Shown: piece after piece, positions 7,098 to 10,801 of the stretch
Position numbering within the stretch: position 1 is the first letter of the stretch
How the letters are laid out: each line of letters opens with the position of its first letter
Source of the DNA: UBA11540 sp003445125
GTDB lineage: Bacteria; Bacillota; Clostridia; Oscillospirales; Ruminococcaceae
Direction of reading: 5' to 3'
DNA length: 10,801 nucleotides
Assembly: GCA_937899435.1 (NCBI GenBank)
Contig: CALBQG010000119.1
Coordinates: 1-10,801 of the forward strand
Notes under the pieces: model-generated
What the model was told of the DNA's origin: nothing
The model's input: only the letters and a program-made list of their open reading frames with translations
Databases searched by the model: none
Made by a program: the position numbers and the translations under genes

Positions 7098-7116
7098 TAG
7101 AATGAAATCCATTCTA
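7098..7116. promoter_or_regulatory. Inverted repeat over the AraC -10 and start site, possible operator
   Basis: TAGAATG (7098-7104), five bases, then CATTCTA (7110-7116) form perfect seven-bp arms. It covers the whole -10 hexamer and the predicted start of the AraC transcript. A repressor or autoregulator bound here would block that promoter. Which protein binds, if any, cannot be seen. Confidence 0.45.
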
Positions 7117-7139
7117 TCACACCTCTTTCGAAATTTCAA
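7111..7139 (-). promoter_or_regulatory. Promoter of the AraC gene
   Basis: On the minus strand, TTGAAA (7139-7134), a 17-bp spacer and TAGAAT (7116-7111) form a sigma-A promoter with TGA before the -10. The start of transcription would be near 7104, leaving a leader of about 24 bases. It overlaps the inverted repeat at 7098-7116. Confidence 0.65.
7126..7137. promoter_or_regulatory. Overlapping palindromes TTTCGAAA/GAAATTTC between the divergent promoters
   Basis: TTTCGAAA (7126-7133) and GAAATTTC (7130-7137) are two perfect eight-bp palindromes sharing four bases. They overlap the AraC -35 and the spacer beside it, about 24 bp upstream of the GH10 -35. The position suits a regulator site acting on both promoters, but short AT-rich palindromes arise easily by chance. 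Confidence 0.3.
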
Positions 7140-7160
7140 CTTTTTCTTGTGTTTTTGAGG

Positions 7161-7189
7161 TTGCATATTCGGTATTCGGGTGATATAGT
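7161..7189 (+). promoter_or_regulatory. Promoter of the GH10 gene
   Basis: TTGCAT (7161-7166), a 17-bp spacer and TATAGT (7184-7189), with TGA before the -10. The -35 lies 21 bp from the divergent AraC -35. The start of transcription would be near 7196, so the leader is about 16 bases with AAAGGAGG at 7197-7203. Confidence 0.65.
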
Positions 7190-7211
7190 TAAGAAAAAAG
7201 GAGGCAGGGGA

Positions 7212-8537
7212 ATGACTGAAAATAAGGTGTATCAATACATAAAAGACGGAGAGAGCGCATTTTTTTCTCGCGCCGATCGTGACATTGAACGAAACAGAAA
7301 AAGCAATTTTGAGCTTGTAATCTCCGATGCGCAGGGGAATCCTGTCAAAAACGCCGAAGTCGCTGTGCACATGACACAGATCGATTTCAACTTCGGAGCA
7401 AACATTTTCATGCTCGGTGAATATGACACAGAAGAGGAAAACAGACGCTATGAAAAAGAGTTCTGCAAGCTCTTCAACAGCGCCTCCGTTCCGCTTTATT
7501 GGGAAGGCACCGAGCCTCGCCGCGGTTATTTGCGTTACAGCGCGGACTCGAAACGCGACTGCTACCGTCGTCCGCCCGCGGACGCGGTGCGTGACTTCTG
7601 CCGGGATCATGGGCTTCGTATGAATGGACACCCGCTTTTCTGGCACGAGTTCATTCCGCACTGGCTTCCCGACAATTTCAATGAGCTTAAACTGCTCCTT
7701 GTAAAGCGCTTTGAGGATATTTCCGACCGTTACAGCAAGGATTTTGAACGGTTCGACGTGGTAAACGAGCCGTCACGGATCTATGACGTGTTTATAGGGA
7801 ACCGATATAACCCGAAATGGAAATACATTGTTCCCGATGATGATTACATTCCGTGGATTTTCGGACTTGCCGATCGCCTGTTTCCGACGAACACGCTGAT
7901 TCTCAACGATACGGTTGGGGCATCGTTTGGAGAGTTCCGCGGAAAATACAGTGCCTTTTATCTGAATATTGCGTCACTGCTCGACCGCGGGGTAAGAATT
8001 GACGAGATAGGAATGCAGTGCCATCTCGGCGAAAACGATCCGAGAAATGTATATAATTCGGAAATTCTCTACGATATTCTTGATACCTATGCAAGTCTCG
8101 GAAAGACGATCAACATTTCCGAAGTCGGTATTCCTTCCGTTTTTGGGGGAGTTCCCGACGAAGAGCTTCATGCGCTTGCCGCGGAGCGTCTTTATAAGAC
8201 CTGTTTTTCTCACGAAAAAGTAACCGGAATTACTTGGTGGAATCTTCCCGACGACGGGGTGCTTACCACGAAGCGTGCGGCAGGCAATGAAAATCTTCCG
8301 TCAAGCGGACTGATTGACGGCAGCTATAATGAAAAGCTTGCGTACAAAACGCTCGATTGCCTGATTAACCGTGAGTGGACAACCAAAGAAACCGTCAGGA
8401 CAAACGAATTCGGAATTGCTTCCTTCCGCGGATTTTACGGAAAGTATGATATTACCGTCAATGACGGAAAAACCGAGTCGAAGACGAGCGTCGCCCTCTG
8501 TAAAGGCACTCCGACGGTGCGCAAGATCACAAGGTAG
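7212..8537 (+). CDS. GH10 family glycoside hydrolase (endo-1,4-beta-xylanase-like), no signal peptide
   Basis: This 441-residue protein is a family 10 glycoside hydrolase, a retaining enzyme family acting mainly on beta-1,4-xylan and xylo-oligosaccharides. An N-terminal beta domain (about 32-75; FELVISDAQGNPVKNAEV) precedes the TIM barrel. Barrel motifs include MNGHPLFWHEFIPHWLP, the acid/base E186 in DVVNEPS, an H in MQCHLGEN, the nucleophile E304 in INISEVGIPS and GITWWNLPDD. A short C-terminal beta tail (about 395-435; FGIASFRGFYGKYDITV) resembles those of other GH10 proteins. There is no signal peptide, so the enzyme is probably cytoplasmic and acts on imported oligosaccharides. The ATG at 7212 is chosen for AAAGGAGG eight bases upstream; the in-frame GTG at 7149 lies before the promoter. 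The nucleophile context (SEVGIP rather than TELD) marks a divergent subgroup, so the substrate may not be plain xylan. Confidence 0.9.
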   Translation: MTENKVYQYIKDGESAFFSRADRDIERNRKSNFELVISDAQGNPVKNAEVAVHMTQIDFNFGANIFMLGEYDTEEENRRYEKEFCKLFNSASVPLYWEGTEPRRGYLRYSADSKRDCYRRPPADAVRDFCRDHGLRMNGHPLFWHEFIPHWLPDNFNELKLLLVKRFEDISDRYSKDFERFDVVNEPSRIYDVFIGNRYNPKWKYIVPDDDYIPWIFGLADRLFPTNTLILNDTVGASFGEFRGKYSAFYLNIASLLDRGVRIDEIGMQCHLGENDPRNVYNSEILYDILDTYASLGKTINISEVGIPSVFGGVPDEELHALAAERLYKTCFSHEKVTGITWWNLPDDGVLTTKRAAGNENLPSSGLIDGSYNEKLAYKTLDCLINREWTTKETVRTNEFGIASFRGFYGKYDITVNDGKTESKTSVALCKGTPTVRKITR

Positions 8538-8563
8538 GATTCTTTTGCACCGGCGGAAAAACC

Positions 8564-8590
8564 GCGCGCCCCGCTTTTTGCGGGGCGCGC
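8564..8590 (+). terminator. Rho-independent terminator of the GH10 gene
   Basis: A perfect 11-bp GC stem (GCGCGCCCCGC, loop TTTTT, GCGGGGCGCGC) lies 26 bases after the GH10 stop and is followed by TTTCTCT. It is very stable, with a modest T-tract. Confidence 0.85.
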
Positions 8591-8629
8591 TTTCTCTGCC
8601 TCGGTCTGCGTACCAGGCACTTTCCGCCG

Positions 8630-8660
8630 CACCCGAAAAACGGGGTGGTATTTCCTTTTG
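8630..8660 (+). other. Second weak hairpin with T-rich tail, possible back-up terminator
   Basis: CACCCG (8630-8635), loop AAAAA, and CGGGGTG (8641-8647) form a six-bp stem with one bulged G, followed by TATTTCCTTTTG. It sits between the GH10 terminator and the next promoter. The T-rich run is interrupted, so any terminator role would be weak. Confidence 0.35.
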
Positions 8661-8678
8661 CAAAAAATGGTTTGACTC

Positions 8679-8707
8679 TTGCTTTTCGATGCGGGGTGTG
8701 GTATACT
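8679..8707 (+). promoter_or_regulatory. Promoter of the surface protein gene
   Basis: TTGCTT (8679-8684), a 17-bp spacer and TATACT (8702-8707), with TGG before the -10. A better -35-like TTGACT at 8672 is 24 bp from the -10 and so cannot serve. Transcription would start near 8714, giving a leader of about 170 bases. Confidence 0.65.
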
Positions 8708-8713
8708 GAAAGT

Positions 8714-8883
8714 GAATGAACAGTCATTTATTTATTCGCGAAAATCCCGCGCATAAATGACCCGGAATGCCGCATAGGGATGGCAGAGGACTGCGACATT
8801 TCGGGATGGATGTGTCGAAAAACAAACGGGTGTCCGTCCGTTTGCAGAAAAAGGACTCCCATTTTCCGACGGAGGTAATGAAA
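8714..8883 (+). promoter_or_regulatory. Long hairpin-rich 5' leader of the surface protein gene, possible cis-regulatory RNA
   Basis: About 170 untranslated bases hold several pairings. A nine-bp stem, GTCATTTAT (8723-8731) with ATAAATGAC (8753-8761), encloses a CGCG/CGCG inner stem. GCAG-AGGA-CTGC lies at 8783-8794. CGACA (8794-8798) pairs with TGTCG (8813-8817). CAAACGG (8823-8829) pairs with CCGTTTG (8838-8844). CTCC (8856-8859) can pair with the GGAG of the ribosome binding site (8871-8874). I do not recognise a known riboswitch class in it. Together with the terminators and promoter upstream, this accounts for the 346-base gap between genes; no other gene is seen there. Confidence 0.5.
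8715..8728. promoter_or_regulatory. AATGA-ACAG-TCATT palindrome at the predicted transcription start
   Basis: Five-bp perfect arms separated by four bases lie at about +1 to +15 of the surface protein promoter. The shape resembles TetR-type operators, and the position would suit repression. No TetR-like gene is in the window, so this is suggestive only. Confidence 0.35.
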
Positions 8884-10801
8884 ATGAAAAAACGAATCCT
8901 GTCAATTCTTCTCGCCCTGTGTATGGCACTGAGCCTTGCGCCGACGGCAGTGTTTTCCGCCGCGGTGGATTACGGCTTTGTAATCAACGGGCAGAGTGTC
9001 ACCAGCGAGAATATTCACAACCTTTCCGGTGTGACGGGTACGATCAGCTATGACCCGACGACCAAGACGCTCACACTGGACAATGCGACGATCACGGTTT
9101 CCGCTTCGGCATCCAAAGTTCCTACGGGAATTTATTGCAAAAAAGCGGTTTCGGCGATTACCCTTATCGGAAAAAACGAAATCAAATTCGGCGCGGAGAC
9201 TTATACGGATTCCTACTATGCATACGGAATCAATTTTGCCAAAGTTGATGGGGAAGAAGTAACCATTCAGGGCAAAGACAGGGAAAAGGACATTCTGAAA
9301 ATCACGATGCCGAAAATAGAAAGCCAATACACGACGCGTATGATGGGAATCGATTCGATCGGTAACAACCTCACGGTAGAAACGTGTACGCTGGATATCC
9401 TTTTTCCGGGCGGCAAATCCTTGTACGGAATACGCACATCTGATGCCGGAGCGGCAAGACATTCGATCACGATCAAAAACAGCATTTTTTACGGCGTCAT
9501 CGGAAAAGACAGAAAAGGAACCGTACAGACTACGTCACATTCCTACGGCAACGTATTATACGCTTACGGCAGCGATATCACGATCACGGATTCTGTGGTT
9601 ACCGCAGGATTCTATTCCGAAAAAATTCCGTCACAGACTGCTGCGTTTGAAGGACGAAATCTTACGCTGACGAATTGTCAATTGACGTTGGATGCCAAGG
9701 GCGGAAGTAAAACCGAAGCGGGAAACAAAAATGCGTCTGTTCGCGCCCTTCATGCCAGCGGCGGAAAAATCGTACTGACAAACTGCCACGGAACGATCAC
9801 GTCGATGAACGGCTCCGACGGAAAAAGCTACGGTATTGACCTCTGGAACAATGTGCCGGATCAGTGCCTGACCATTGATCGCTGCTCGTTGGATATTACC
9901 GCAGGAATGCAGGCAATTCTGATCGAGGGCGACAGCAATACCGCAAAACAGCCTATATTCAAGAATATCAACCGGATTACCTATGGCGCGGATGCCGCAA
10001 GCGCGACAACGGAAAAAGCGGGTGCCGTCACCGCCGAATATTACTGGCGCAACCCGTATTTTAAATCGTTGGAATACGCTTCCGCCGTTTCTCTGAACAA
10101 AGAAACGCTTACACTGACCGACGGCGAGAGCGAAACGCTTACCGCCGAAGTCGCCTCTTCCCGTGCGGAACAGCGCGTCACGTGGAGTTCCGACAATGCG
10201 GCAATTGCCACTGTGGACGCAAACGGCAAAGTGACGGCAGTAGGTGTCGGTACGGCAAATATTACGGCAACCGCCGCCGACGGCTCGGGTGTCAGCGCGG
10301 CCTGCGCCGTGACGGTGAATCCCTATCTCTGTACGGTGAACTATAAGCCGGATGCGGATACCACGGAGACGGATACCTATACCGACAGCAAACCGGGACA
10401 GACGACCGTTCGCGGCGCGCAGTATACGCGACCCGGCTACACCCAGAGCGGTTGGCAAACGGACGACGGGACGCCGTATGCGTTCGAAAGCACCTATTCG
10501 GGAAGAACCCCGCTGACGCTCTATCCTACCTGGACGGTCAATTCCTATATCATCACCGTGAAACCCGAAAACGGCGACGCGGACATCACCATTACCCAGG
10601 ACTACGGCACTGCCGTCACCGCCCCGACCCTGACGAAAACAGGCTATACCTTCGCGGGCTGGGATGTTCCGTTCCCGACGATGATGCCCGCCGGTGATCT
10701 GACGATTACGGCGAAGTGGAACATCAATGCCTACACCATTACCGTGAAGCCCGAAAACGGCGACGCGGATATTACCATTACCCGGGACTACGGCACTGTT
10801 G
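8884..10801 (+). CDS. Large secreted surface protein: beta-rich N-terminal region, Big_2 domain, InlB-type repeats; 3'-partial
   Basis: An open frame of 639 codons runs to the window end without a stop. Residues 1-27 are a signal peptide (MKKRILSILLALCMALSLAP..., probable cleavage after SAA). Residues 28-398 are rich in beta-type repeats (YDPTTKTLTLDNATI, LTLTNCQLTL, ITITDSVV), suggesting a right-handed beta-helix or carbohydrate-binding-like ectodomain. Residues 400-479 are a Big_2 domain (VSLNKETLTLTDGES, WSSDNAAIATVDANGKVTAVGVGTANITATA). From 483 come InlB/Listeria-Bacteroides-type repeats (GYTQSGWQTDDG, then GYTFAGWDVPF...ITAKW). The ATG at 8884 is chosen because GGAGG (8871-8875) is eight bases upstream; ATG 8878 is too close, and ATG 8767 would bury the signal peptide. 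It is probably an adhesin or cell-envelope protein. The wall anchor, if any, lies beyond the window. Confidence 0.88.
   Translation, partial: MKKRILSILLALCMALSLAPTAVFSAAVDYGFVINGQSVTSENIHNLSGVTGTISYDPTTKTLTLDNATITVSASASKVPTGIYCKKAVSAITLIGKNEIKFGAETYTDSYYAYGINFAKVDGEEVTIQGKDREKDILKITMPKIESQYTTRMMGIDSIGNNLTVETCTLDILFPGGKSLYGIRTSDAGAARHSITIKNSIFYGVIGKDRKGTVQTTSHSYGNVLYAYGSDITITDSVVTAGFYSEKIPSQTAAFEGRNLTLTNCQLTLDAKGGSKTEAGNKNASVRALHASGGKIVLTNCHGTITSMNGSDGKSYGIDLWNNVPDQCLTIDRCSLDITAGMQAILIEGDSNTAKQPIFKNINRITYGADAASATTEKAGAVTAEYYWRNPYFKSLEYASAVSLNKETLTLTDGESETLTAEVASSRAEQRVTWSSDNAAIATVDANGKVTAVGVGTANITATAADGSGVSAACAVTVNPYLCTVNYKPDADTTETDTYTDSKPGQTTVRGAQYTRPGYTQSGWQTDDGTPYAFESTYSGRTPLTLYPTWTVNSYIITVKPENGDADITITQDYGTAVTAPTLTKTGYTFAGWDVPFPTMMPAGDLTITAKWNINAYTITVKPENGDADITITRDYGTV
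10555..10801 (+). repeat. 186-bp tandem repeat in the surface protein gene, second unit cut by the window end
   Basis: Bases 10555-10740 form one unit of 62 codons, and a second copy starts at 10741. The first 60 bases of the two differ at only six positions, mostly silent, around VKPENGDADITIT. Each unit encodes one InlB-type beta repeat ending in the ITAKW-like motif. High DNA identity suggests recent duplication or ongoing recombination. Confidence 0.85.

Noticed and set aside
8672..8707. TTGACT with TATACT as a promoter
   Set aside because: The spacing is 24 bp, too long for a sigma-A promoter; TTGCTT at 8679 gives 17 bp.
8371..8709. 112-codon plus-strand frame over the GH10 3' end
   Set aside because: It runs through the GH10 terminator and into the next promoter, in another frame than GH10, with no ribosome site.
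8716..8760. 14-codon frame in the surface protein leader, possible leaderless upstream peptide
   Set aside because: It has no ribosome binding site and starts almost exactly at the predicted transcription start; its sequence is explained by the palindrome and the leader stem.
8767..8883. Upstream in-frame ATG that would extend the surface protein by 39 residues
   Set aside because: It has no ribosome site and would place a charged stretch ahead of a clear signal peptide.
1..10801. CRISPR arrays, tRNA or rRNA genes, insertion sequences
   Set aside because: I saw no spaced direct repeats, tRNA-like cloverleaf, rRNA segment, transposase motif or terminal inverted repeats. The only direct repeats are the sigma paralogs and the coding repeats of the surface protein.

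Overview
The window looks like a chromosomal segment of a Gram-positive anaerobe of the Clostridia, probably an Oscillospirales/Ruminococcaceae-type gut or rumen bacterium. Three things suggest this: the dgt-dnaG-rpoD gene order, the strong AGGAGG-type ribosome binding sites, and the mix of a DUF554 membrane protein, an AraC-regulated GH10 enzyme and a Big_2/InlB-repeat surface protein. The assignment rests on gene content only. The first 6 kb is GC-rich housekeeping sequence; the AraC/GH10 part is visibly richer in A and T.

Bases 1-4867 form a macromolecular-synthesis operon: the end of a dGTP triphosphohydrolase gene (cut by the window edge and apparently carrying a one-base deletion near base 23), dnaG primase, then two tandem full-length primary sigma factor genes. 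The two sigma genes are each 361 codons, align without gaps and are about 76% identical by hand count. A strong hairpin terminator closes the operon.

Bases 4876-6124 are a two-gene unit with its own extended -10 promoter: a DUF554 membrane protein and a small cytidine-deaminase-family enzyme. Only five bases after the deaminase stop, a near-perfect promoter (TTGACA, 16 bp, TGT-TATAAT) drives a 34-codon gene with a good ribosome binding site and a hairpin after it. This looks like a complete miniature transcription unit, and I cannot assign it to a known family.

Bases 6325-8590 are a regulator-enzyme pair: an AraC-family regulator on the minus strand, diverging from a GH10 (xylanase-family) glycoside hydrolase that has no signal peptide. 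Two back-to-back promoters with inverted repeats lie between them, and a hairpin terminator follows the GH10 gene. The likely logic is that the regulator senses a plant-polysaccharide-related signal and controls itself and the hydrolase.

Bases 8591-10801 hold a promoter, a roughly 170-base hairpin-rich leader, and the start of a large secreted protein. That protein has a signal peptide, a repetitive beta-rich region, a Big_2 immunoglobulin-like domain and InlB/Listeria-Bacteroides-type repeats. It is still open at the window end.

The points most worth a second look are the tandem primary sigma factors, the orphan 34-codon unit, the structured leader of the surface protein, and the fact that all five promoters I can read have an extended -10 (TGn) element.
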